In this document: positions 1 to 5,201 of the stretch, in pieces
Layout: the number at the start of each line of letters is the position of its first letter
Numbering within the stretch: position 1 is the stretch's first letter
From: UBA8517 sp964606975
GTDB taxonomy: Bacteria; Patescibacteriota; Microgenomatia; UBA8517
NCBI GenBank assembly: GCA_964606975.1
Contig: CAZSGY010000010.1
Coordinates: forward strand, 1 to 5,201
Reading direction: 5' to 3'
DNA length: 5,201 nt
Notes under the pieces: model-generated
The model's input: only the letters and a program-made list of their open reading frames with translations
What the model was told of the DNA's origin: nothing
Databases searched by the model: none
Program-made: the position numbers and the translations under genes

Positions 1-1233
<1,233 letters not shown>

Positions 1234-1377
1234 CCCACATTCCTGAAACAAGTTCAGAATTGGGTCGCGACCTTCCTCTTCTACAATATTCCTCCATGTT
1301 TTAAAAACACGGAGAGAACAAAAAAATCCTAAAATCTTCAAATTTTAAAGTTCTAGAAATTTGCGCTAGCAAATCTG
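1234..1377 (-). other. Spacer between tRNA remnant and 23S, with processing-type hairpins
   Basis: This spacer is transcribed as part of the 23S precursor. In the transcript sense it contains a short stem ATTTGC/GCAAAT near 1360-1375, a T-rich tract (about 1320-1327), and a hairpin at 1292-1314 with arms CTCCGTGTTTT and AAAACATGGAG, fully paired in RNA through one G-U pair. It also holds a 10-bp palindrome GGTCGCGACC (1263-1272) and a CTGAA/TTCAG hairpin (1243-1257) just before the 23S 5' end. Such stems commonly guide RNase III or other precursor processing. That role is inferred, because the 3' flank of 23S, which would pair with this side, is not in the window. No gene is seen here. Confidence 0.5.
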
Positions 1378-1420
1378 CGGACTTAGTAGGAATCGAACCT
1401 ACCTAAATTACCTTTAGCCC
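1378..1420 (-). pseudogene. tRNA remnant: acceptor and T arm only (minihelix-like)
   Basis: Directly downstream of tRNA-Ala in the transcript lies a perfect T arm: GTAGG (1402-1398), loop TTCGATT (1397-1391) with the conserved TTCGA, and CCTAC (1390-1386). It is followed by a 7-nt acceptor-like strand TAAGTCC (1385-1379) and a G in the discriminator position. Upstream, GGGCTAA (1420-1414) can pair with that strand in six of seven positions, counting one G-U, leaving only 11 nt where the D and anticodon arms should be. It therefore looks like a tRNA with its centre deleted, or the 3' piece of a lost tRNA. rRNA spacers often carry tRNA-Ile plus tRNA-Ala, so a decayed partner is plausible. No CCA is encoded and no anticodon can be assigned. 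Confidence 0.6.
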
Positions 1421-1422
1421 TG

Positions 1423-1495
1423 TGGACTCGGAGGGGGTCGAACCCTCTACCTCCTCATTGCAAATGAGGTGTTCAGCCAGATAAACTTCGAGCCC
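1423..1495 (-). tRNA. tRNA-Ala (anticodon UGC)
   Basis: A complete 73-nt cloverleaf. The acceptor GGGCTCG/CGAGTCC includes a G-U pair at the third position, the classic G3-U70 identity element of alanine tRNA. The D stem is GTTT/GAAC (with a G-U pair), the anticodon stem CCTCA/TGAGG with loop TTTGCAA (anticodon TGC), the variable loop AGGTA, and the T arm GAGGG-TTCGACC-CCCTC; the discriminator is A. No CCA is encoded, so the tRNA would need a CCA-adding enzyme. It begins 5 nt after the stop codon of the coiled-coil gene and lies about 190 nt upstream of 23S, so it probably belongs to the rRNA precursor. It decodes GCN alanine codons. Confidence 0.96.
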
Positions 1496-1500
1496 AAAAT

Positions 1501-1725
1501 TTATTTTTTGATGCCCAATTTTGACTTCAACATTGCTATTTCGGCCTTTAAGCTTGCAACATGATCTTGCAAAACCTTGAGTTCACTCGATGCCAGTTCC
1601 CCCGATGCTGATTCGTGAGCGACACCCCTGAAATGACTCAGGCGAAATTTAACTTTAGCCTCATATTCTTCTAGTTTATTTTTAAGTGCTGCCAGCTTTT
1701 CAGAATCGGATTGGACAGATATCAT
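1501..1725 (-). CDS. Small coiled-coil protein encoded at the head of the 23S unit
   Basis: This gene encodes 74 residues that I do not recognise as a named family. Residues about 8-27 and 47-72 are rich in Leu, Lys, Glu and Ala with heptad-like spacing (SEKLAALKNKLEEYEAKVKF and LKAEIAMLKSKLGIKK), indicating two amphipathic helices likely to form a coiled coil. The middle (about 31-45) is a Gly/Ser/Ala-rich linker. There is no signal peptide, membrane segment or cysteine, so it is probably cytoplasmic. The ATG has GGGAGG 12 nt upstream, rather far for a Shine-Dalgarno; no closer standard start exists. The TAA stop sits 5 nt before tRNA-Ala, so mRNA, tRNA and 23S appear co-transcribed. An intrinsic terminator 38 nt upstream of the ATG could gate expression. 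A link to ribosome biogenesis is only inferred from position. Confidence 0.75.
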   Translation of the reverse strand: MISVQSDSEKLAALKNKLEEYEAKVKFRLSHFRGVAHESASGELASSELKVLQDHVASLKAEIAMLKSKLGIKK

Positions 1726-1762
1726 AATTTGTATGATCCTCCCTAGCCAAAGCTCTGAAAGA

Positions 1763-1792
1763 TCAAAGAAAAACCGGCCTTTTGAGCCGGTT
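1763..1792 (-). terminator. Rho-independent terminator or attenuator
   Basis: Minus-strand hairpin with perfect arms AACCGGC (1792-1786) and GCCGGTT (1778-1772) and a 7-nt loop, followed in the transcript by TTTCTTTG, so the 3' arm runs into a U-rich tail. On the plus strand the hairpin is followed by AAAATTT, so it is not a good terminator in that direction. It lies between the promoter at 1940-1968 and the coiled-coil gene, with no obvious second promoter in between, which suggests conditional read-through. Confidence 0.8.
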
Positions 1793-1933
1793 AAAATTTC
1801 CGAGAGGTACTAATTTCCGTTATCCACGCAGGGAGGCGCTTTGTTTTTTAGAAATTAAATTAATTCTCATTAAGTTTTCCGAGCTCAAACGAGCCCGCCT
1901 TCCGGCGGTGCTCCGTCGTTACCTTTGTAACGT
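1763..1933 (-). ncRNA. Structured leader or small RNA of unknown class, ending in an intrinsic terminator
   Basis: A transcript from the promoter at 1940-1968 would start near 1933 and stop near 1763, about 170 nt. It opens at +2 with hairpin CGTTAC-AAAG-GTAACG (1932-1917). Next is a GC-rich hairpin (1913-1891) with paired blocks GAGC/GCTC and CCGCC/GGCGG capped by a GGAA tetraloop. Its 3' arm can instead pair forward, GGGCTC with GAGCTC (1896-1881), giving two mutually exclusive folds. An A/T-rich stretch follows, then the terminator. I see no match to SRP RNA, 5S, tmRNA, T-box or a common riboswitch. A 17-codon frame (1870-1820, peptide MRINLISKKQSASLRG) lacks a good ribosome site. It may be a free small RNA or a cis-acting attenuator for the coiled-coil/tRNA/23S unit. 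Confidence 0.55.
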
Positions 1934-1939
1934 AAAGGA

Positions 1940-1968
1940 ATTATAACCTGGATCACCTTATGCGTCAA
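1940..1968 (-). promoter_or_regulatory. Near-consensus sigma-70 promoter
   Basis: On the minus strand, -35 TTGACG (1968-1963) matches consensus at 5 of 6, the spacer is exactly 17 nt, and -10 TATAAT (1945-1940) is perfect. The predicted start is the A near 1933. It is the only strong minus-strand promoter seen upstream of the leader, the coiled-coil gene, tRNA-Ala and 23S, and its strength fits an rRNA unit. It diverges from the plus-strand tRNA promoter about 40 nt away. Confidence 0.85.
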
Positions 1969-2004
1969 GGCCTCGATATATTGGTGGATAATGCGTATTT
2001 ACCG

Positions 2005-2013
2005 TGTTAAAAT
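2005..2013 (+). promoter_or_regulatory. Extended -10 promoter for the tRNA-Ile region
   Basis: TGTTAAAAT matches the extended -10 pattern TG-n-TATAAT with one change in the hexamer. No good -35 lies 17 nt upstream, which is usual for extended -10 promoters. The start would fall near 2020, ahead of the truncated tRNA copy (2033) and the intact tRNA-Ile (2097). Confidence 0.5.
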
Positions 2014-2032
2014 ATGCTCCGATAGGATCAAA

Positions 2033-2085
2033 GGGGGTGCGTGGCTCAGTGGTAAGGTTACCTTGCCACTTCGCAATGAATCCCC
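2033..2085 (+). pseudogene. Truncated tRNA-like copy of the tRNA-Ile 5' part, with strong hairpin
   Basis: Positions 2033-2054 are identical over 22 nt to 2095-2116, the 5' flank, acceptor strand and D-arm start of tRNA-Ile. After that point the sequence departs: no anticodon stem with a 7-nt loop and no TTCGA T-loop follow. Instead, AGTGGTAAGG (2048-2057) pairs with CCTTGCCACT (2061-2070) over 10 bp, including one G-U, around a TTA loop. TGCG (2038-2041) and CGCA (2072-2075), then GGGG and CCCC (2082-2085), could close it further. It may be a broken tRNA duplicate, a small structured RNA, or a precursor leader for tRNA-Ile. The TTGCCA stretch resembles a Gly anticodon loop but has no supporting stem. 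Confidence 0.55.
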
Positions 2086-2116
2086 AGATTATATGGGGGT
2101 GCGTGGCTCAGTGGTA
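2033..2116 (+). repeat. 22-nt direct repeat spanning the tRNA 5' end
   Basis: The exact 22-nt sequence at 2033-2054 recurs at 2095-2116 (period 62), starting with five G and containing TGCGTGGCTCAGTGG. An 11-nt core of it, GTGGCTCAGTG, appears a third time on the opposite strand at 2222-2212. The repeats arise from tRNA sequence and suggest tandem duplication with partial loss, or recombination at the tRNA gene. Confidence 0.85.
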
Positions 2117-2168
2117 GAGCGCGTTCCTGATAAGAACGAGGTCCATGGTTCGATCCCATGCGCACCCA
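2097..2168 (+). tRNA. tRNA-Ile (anticodon GAU)
   Basis: A complete 72-nt cloverleaf: acceptor GGGTGCG/CGCACCC fully paired, D arm GCTC-AGTGGTA-GAGC, anticodon stem CGTTC/GAACG with loop CTGATAA (anticodon GAT), variable loop AGGTC, T arm CATGG-TTCGATC-CCATG, and discriminator A. The next bases are CCC, so CCA is not encoded. It reads AUC and AUU isoleucine codons. tRNA-Ile(GAU) usually sits with tRNA-Ala(UGC) in a 16S-23S spacer; here it is about 600 bp from tRNA-Ala on the opposite strand, each with its own promoter, which suggests a rearranged rRNA locus. No clear intrinsic terminator follows it. Confidence 0.96.
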
Positions 2169-2192
2169 CCCAAAGTTGACCACCCTTGGATG

Positions 2193-2222
2193 AAGAGGTC
2201 CGACCTCTTGACACTGAGCCAC
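2193..2222 (-). repeat. Inverted tRNA D-arm fragment followed by a perfect hairpin
   Basis: On the minus strand GTGGCTCAGTG (2222-2212), identical to the D-arm region of the nearby tRNA-Ile, is followed by AAGAGGTC and GACCTCTT, a perfect 8-bp inverted repeat around one base (2193-2209). Folded with 5 bp it would leave a 7-nt loop GTCGGAC with T in the position before a would-be CGG anticodon. No T arm or acceptor stem follows, so it is not an intact tRNA. It may be a decayed tRNA, or the hairpin may help end the plus-strand tRNA transcript, although there is no U tract. Confidence 0.45.
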
Positions 2223-2248
2223 TAGGCATGTGCGTTTTTGCCTAAACC

Positions 2249-2277
2249 TTCTCACACACCCATAATCAATATATAAT
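2249..2277 (+). promoter_or_regulatory. Promoter of the ATPase gene, probably giving a leaderless mRNA
   Basis: -35 TTCTCA (2249-2254, 4 of 6 matches), a 17-nt spacer, and a perfect -10 TATAAT (2272-2277). The usual start 7-8 nt beyond the -10 falls at 2284-2285, which is the A of the ATG. There is no purine-rich Shine-Dalgarno in the A/T-rich stretch before the start codon, so a leaderless transcript is the simplest reading. Confidence 0.7.
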
Positions 2278-2284
2278 AATATGT

Positions 2285-4420
2285 ATGCAAAACCTGACCA
2301 CCCTCTTTCTTAAACTACCCCGCAATGTGGAGATCACGCCCGAGGCTGCCAAAACTTTTCTTTCAGCTTTAACCCAAATTAATTCAGTTTCATCTTTTCA
2401 AAAACTTTTAGGCACCAAAGCTCCCGCCCTTTCATTGGAAATAGCCTCTATTAATCAGCAAATCAGATTCATGATAACCTGCGAAACCTCTCTGGTTCCT
2501 TTTTTGGAAGCCCAAATTCAAAGCAATTACCCCCTTGTCGTTATCGAAAAAACCGAAGACATTCTGCAAGGCGTCCCCTTGCAGACATTGGAGATTAGGG
2601 AATTAAAACTTGCAAAGGGTAGTTTTTATCCGATTGCGACTTATGATAAATTTACCGACGTAGATCCACTCTCTTCCGTTCTTTCAGTTCTCTCAAAAGC
2701 AGAGCCGACAGAAATGATACTTGTCCAGGTGGCGCTTGAGGCAACTGGCACAAAATGGCAGTCCCAGGGTGCCTCTTATGCTGACTATGGTACCAAAAAT
2801 GAAGATGGTACTTATTCCCCAAGGGCGGACAAAAGTATAATAACTGAGAAAATTTCTTACCCAGGTTTTAAAACATCCGTACGTCTTATCAGCAGTACAA
2901 AAAAATCCTTAACCGAGCTTTCAAGCGCCTTTGGAGTTTTTACCAGGTCCGACGGCAACCACTTTACGACAAAAAAACACGGAATTTTAAATCGTAATAA
3001 CACAATTCCGGATTCGTTAAACCGGGGAGTTTCAGGACAAGACATTCTAAACATTCTTGAACTTGCCACTATTTGGCATCTACCATCCGAGAAAATTAAA
3101 ACAACAGGCATTGCCTGGGGCACCAAAGTTCTTTCCGAACCTCCGGAAAATTTGCCTAACGCCATCACCGCCTCCGAAGAGGACAAACTTCATGTTAATT
3201 TTTTTGCTAAAACAATTTACAAAAATAGGGATACGATTTTTGGAATTAAAGACGAAGATAGACGGCGCCATATTTGGGCTATTGGAAAAACCGGCACCGG
3301 TAAATCAACTTTAATAGCAAACATGGCAATCGACGACCTCAAAAAGGATCGTGGTTTGGCAATAATCGACCCGCACGGAGATCTTTGCGATATTGTCTTA
3401 AATTACATTCCCAAAAGAAGAATTAACGATGTTGTCTATTTCAATCCCTCCGACATCAACAACCCTATCGTTATCAACCCCCTCGAAGTAACCAATAAAG
3501 AAGAGGCGGAGTTGGTTGTTTCCGGCATTGTTTCCATATTTAATAAAATTTTCGGATTCTCCTGGGGTCCCAGACTTGAATATATACTAAGAAATGCTCT
3601 TTCCACACTTGCCATGGTGCCCAACACCACACTTAAAGATGTTATTACCCTTTTAACCAATAAGTCCTACAGAGAGAAAATTGTAAGTTCTATTTCTGAT
3701 GAGTCCATGATTGCCTATTGGAGAGATGAATTTGATAAAATGCCGGAACGTTTGCAACAAGAAGCCATCTCCCCCATTTTGAACAAGGTTGGACAATTTG
3801 TAACTTCACCCTTGATAAGAACCGTGATAGGTCAATCAAAAAGCTCCATTAAACTTGATGATATTATGAACGATGGAAAAATTCTTCTAGCCAATCTTTC
3901 TCAAGGTCGGCTGGGCGAAGACAACGCAGCACTTCTGGGAGCCATGATTATTACAAAATTTCAACTTGCCGCTATGCACAGAGTTTCCCTCTCTGAGGAA
4001 CGAAGAAAAGATTTCTACCTTTATGTAGATGAGTTCCAAAATTTCGCCACCGGTAGCTTTATTAAAATCATGAGTGAAGCCAGAAAATATAGGTTGGACA
4101 TAATGCTGGCAAATCAATACATGGCACAAATCCCCACAGAAGTTACCCAGGCAATATTGGGAAATGCGGGCACTTTGATGACCTTTGCAGTAGGTGCAAA
4201 CGATGCCGATATCCTTAACAAGGAATTTGCTGAGGTGTTTGATTCCCAGGATTTAATCAATCTGGGCAAATACCAAATAGCGACCAAGATGACTATCGAC
4301 GGCCAGATTACCAGACCCTTTGTGGCAACCACCCTGCCGTTACCCATTAGCAGCAATCTTAATCGAGAAAAGGTTATAGCTGCCAGCCGACAGCATTGGT
4401 CCAGAAAGTTGACCCCATAG
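2285..4420 (+). CDS. TraD/VirD4/HerA-type DNA-translocation ATPase (type IV secretion coupling-protein family)
   Basis: A 711-aa P-loop ATPase of the conjugative coupling/HerA-FtsK group, which pumps DNA, or docks substrates to a type IV secretion channel, as a hexameric ring. Residues 1-310 form an N-terminal region typical of the large soluble versions found in uncultured bacteria. Then come Walker A GKTGTGKST (334-342, catalytic K340), the IDPHGDL motif (D362), NPLEV (398-402), GPRLEYILRNAL (from 428), Walker B YLYVDEFQNF (D582, E583) and the sensor-like ANQYMAQI (Q611). The C-terminal block around 622-690 (GNAGTL to the PFVATTLP stretch) matches TraD/TraG-type ATPases. No transmembrane helix is evident, unlike classical VirD4, so membrane contact would need a partner. 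Where relatives usually have SFRVG, this protein has TFAVG (A635). It stands alone, with its own promoter and no relaxase or VirB genes in view. Family assignment is strong; the exact role is inferred. Confidence 0.93.
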   Translation: MQNLTTLFLKLPRNVEITPEAAKTFLSALTQINSVSSFQKLLGTKAPALSLEIASINQQIRFMITCETSLVPFLEAQIQSNYPLVVIEKTEDILQGVPLQTLEIRELKLAKGSFYPIATYDKFTDVDPLSSVLSVLSKAEPTEMILVQVALEATGTKWQSQGASYADYGTKNEDGTYSPRADKSIITEKISYPGFKTSVRLISSTKKSLTELSSAFGVFTRSDGNHFTTKKHGILNRNNTIPDSLNRGVSGQDILNILELATIWHLPSEKIKTTGIAWGTKVLSEPPENLPNAITASEEDKLHVNFFAKTIYKNRDTIFGIKDEDRRRHIWAIGKTGTGKSTLIANMAIDDLKKDRGLAIIDPHGDLCDIVLNYIPKRRINDVVYFNPSDINNPIVINPLEVTNKEEAELVVSGIVSIFNKIFGFSWGPRLEYILRNALSTLAMVPNTTLKDVITLLTNKSYREKIVSSISDESMIAYWRDEFDKMPERLQQEAISPILNKVGQFVTSPLIRTVIGQSKSSIKLDDIMNDGKILLANLSQGRLGEDNAALLGAMIITKFQLAAMHRVSLSEERRKDFYLYVDEFQNFATGSFIKIMSEARKYRLDIMLANQYMAQIPTEVTQAILGNAGTLMTFAVGANDADILNKEFAEVFDSQDLINLGKYQIATKMTIDGQITRPFVATTLPLPISSNLNREKVIAASRQHWSRKLTP

Positions 4421-4422
4421 TA

Positions 4423-4451
4423 TTGCTTTTTACGAGTCATAAGTATATAAT
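4423..4451 (+). promoter_or_regulatory. Promoter of the surface-protein gene
   Basis: -35 TTGCTT (4423-4428, TTG conserved), a 17-nt spacer, and a perfect -10 TATAAT (4446-4451) just after the ATPase stop codon. The start would be near 4458, giving a 90-nt 5' leader, so the surface-protein gene is likely transcribed separately from the ATPase. Confidence 0.7.
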
Positions 4452-4460
4452 CCCCAGACT

Positions 4461-4483
4461 ATAAGCCCAATTGCGGGTTTTAT
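4461..4483 (+). terminator. Hairpin after the ATPase gene: weak terminator or leader hairpin
   Basis: AAGCCC (4463-4468) pairs with GGGTTT (4475-4480), including one G-U, around a 6-nt loop, followed by TATGTAAGTTTTTG, an interrupted U tract. Its place 40 nt after the ATPase stop fits a terminator. It also lies within a few bases of the predicted start of the next transcript, so it may be a 5' leader hairpin of the surface-protein mRNA instead. Confidence 0.4.
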
Positions 4484-4534
4484 GTAAGTTTTTGTTCTTT
4501 AAAAAGCAGAGAGAATCCATGTTGAATTTCACCT

Positions 4535-4541
4535 AAGGAGG
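4535..4541 (+). promoter_or_regulatory. Strong Shine-Dalgarno for the surface protein
   Basis: AAGGAGG ends 6 nt before the ATG at 4548, inside the longer purine-rich string TAAGGAGGGTGACC. It fixes the start codon and contrasts with the ATPase gene, which has no such site. Confidence 0.9.
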
Positions 4542-4547
4542 GTGACC

Positions 4548-5201
4548 ATGAAAAAGTTATTGTTCGGTTTAGTGGTCTTTTTGACCATCTGTTTAATCCT
4601 TGCAGCAATCAGTCCTTTACCGGCAAGTGCGGAGGGACAAGGAAATTGTCTCAACCCGGATACCCCAGGATTTATCAAGGAGGATACCGGGGGCGTAACA
4701 GTTACCATCAGCGCTGATCTTGGTTTTATCATCAACAGCGTGACGGTCAAAGCGGGTAGCGAGCAAAGTTCGGATGGTTCGTGCACCACCTTTACCCAAG
4801 ACGGAACATATGCCTGCTATGCCATTTCGGGCATCGGCACATCTTCTGTCACAGTAACGAAGGTTGGAAGTGGTCCTGATTGTAAAGATATCAGTCATCT
4901 GGAAGCGATTCAGGTAATTGTTCCGACGGAAAATCCGACGGCAACCAATACACCCACAGAAACGCCAACAGATACACCGACTGAAACACCGACTAACACA
5001 CCAACGGAGACTCCCACGGAGACTACGACTGTGACAGTCACAGAAACAACCGATCCCACTGAGACTCCCACGGAGACTCAAACACCTGATCCTACAGGGA
5101 CACCAATCCCGACATTACCCCCTCCTCCGGCAAGCACACCAAACATTATTCTTCCGGTAACGGGAGGCGACTTTAGTTCACCTAAAGTTGACTGGTGGCT
5201 G
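4548..5201 (+). CDS. Secreted, sortase-anchored (LPVTG) Thr/Pro-rich surface protein, 3' end missing
   Basis: 218 codons are visible and the frame is open at the right edge. Residues 1-28 are a Sec signal peptide: MKK, a hydrophobic core, then PLPASA with cleavage expected after A28. Residues 29-125 form a compact, probably beta-rich domain with four cysteines (C34, C79, C90, C112), enough for two disulfides, and motifs VTVKAGS, CYAISGIG and DCKDISHLEAIQV. I recall similar domains ahead of Thr/Pro stalks in uncultured-bacteria surface proteins, but cannot name the family. Residues 127-198 are a low-complexity stalk of TPTETPT/TPTDTPT repeats, probably extended and possibly glycosylated. ILPVTGG (201-207) is an LPxTG sortase signal; the membrane helix and basic tail expected after it should begin near WWL at the window end. 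The protein is probably displayed on the cell surface as an adhesin or sheath component. Confidence 0.9.
   Translation, partial: MKKLLFGLVVFLTICLILAAISPLPASAEGQGNCLNPDTPGFIKEDTGGVTVTISADLGFIINSVTVKAGSEQSSDGSCTTFTQDGTYACYAISGIGTSSVTVTKVGSGPDCKDISHLEAIQVIVPTENPTATNTPTETPTDTPTETPTNTPTETPTETTTVTVTETTDPTETPTETQTPDPTGTPIPTLPPPPASTPNIILPVTGGDFSSPKVDWWL
4926..5098 (+). repeat. Degenerate 12-nt coding repeats of the Thr/Pro stalk
   Basis: Units of about 12 nt encoding T-P-T-E, T-P-T-D or T-P-T-N recur through the stalk. The 18-nt string GAGACTCCCACGGAGACT occurs identically at 5007-5024 and 5061-5078, which points to recent internal duplication. A perfect 7-bp inverted repeat CTGTGAC/GTCACAG around one base (5029-5043) lies between these copies, encoding the TVTVTET interruption. 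Such tracts vary in length by recombination or slippage. Confidence 0.75.

Noticed and set aside
1820..1870. 17-codon frame on the minus strand (MRINLISKKQSASLRG) in the leader, a possible leader peptide
   Set aside because: It has no convincing ribosome site and no run of regulatory codons; it cannot be told from chance in an A/T-rich stretch.
1950..1964. GGATCACCTT, resembling the 3' end of 16S rRNA on the plus strand
   Set aside because: The upstream 16S blocks are absent and the sequence is the spacer of the minus-strand promoter; a short chance match.
2064..2093. TTGCCA-18 nt-GATTAT as a promoter for tRNA-Ile
   Set aside because: The start would fall inside the tRNA (about 2100), so it could not make the mature 5' end.
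1991..2255. Open frames of 62 (plus) and 65 (minus) codons, one with the GSNHGPRSYQERALPLSHAPP-like stretch
   Set aside because: They run through tRNA-Ile and its partial copy; that peptide pattern is a well-known false translation of the antisense strand of a tRNA gene.
2857..4440. Several frames on both strands inside the ATPase gene
   Set aside because: They overlap a strongly supported 711-codon gene and show no ribosome sites or recognisable domains.
4584..4592. Cys15 in the signal peptide as a lipoprotein lipobox
   Set aside because: The residue before Cys is Ile, not Gly/Ala/Ser, and a clear signal peptidase I site (ASA) follows.
4529..5081. Minus-strand frames of 86 and 154 codons, one Cys/Arg/Ser-rich
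   Set aside because: They are antisense to the surface protein; the odd composition is the complement of the TPTE repeat, and the plus frame has a signal peptide, a Shine-Dalgarno and a promoter.

Overview
The window looks like a piece of a chromosome from a lineage with a small or divergent genome, most plausibly Candidate Phyla Radiation (Patescibacteria, e.g. Microgenomates- or WWE3-like), with Chloroflexota as the main alternative. The grounds are a divergent 23S rRNA with an expanded domain I, tRNA genes without an encoded CCA end, a 23S gene with no 16S directly upstream, a TraD/VirD4-type ATPase lacking an N-terminal membrane anchor, and a Thr/Pro-rich surface protein with an LPxTG sorting signal. 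The lineage is inferred from these traits, not from a database match.

Left part (1-1970, minus strand): one apparent transcription unit reading right to left. A near-consensus sigma-70 promoter (1940-1968) is followed by a structured leader of about 170 nt ending in an intrinsic terminator (1763-1792). Next come a 74-codon coiled-coil gene (1501-1725), tRNA-Ala(UGC) only 5 nt behind its stop codon (1423-1495), a tRNA acceptor/T-arm remnant (1378-1420), a spacer with processing-type hairpins, and the 5' ~1.2 kb of 23S rRNA, which runs off the left edge. An mRNA, a tRNA and an rRNA thus seem to share one precursor, with possible attenuation at its head.

Middle (1980-2284, plus strand): a divergent extended -10 promoter, a truncated tRNA-like copy with a strong hairpin, an intact tRNA-Ile(GAU) (2097-2168), and beyond it an inverted D-arm fragment and another hairpin.

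Right part (2285-5201, plus strand): a 711-aa conjugative-type coupling/translocation ATPase whose promoter places the transcript start almost on the ATG (probably leaderless). A separate promoter and strong Shine-Dalgarno then lead to a secreted, sortase-anchored surface protein cut off by the right edge just after its LPVTG motif.

The most unusual parts are the protein gene wired between an attenuator-like leader and tRNA-Ala/23S, the tRNA fragments on both sides of the divergent promoters, and the 93-nt three-hairpin expansion in 23S domain I.
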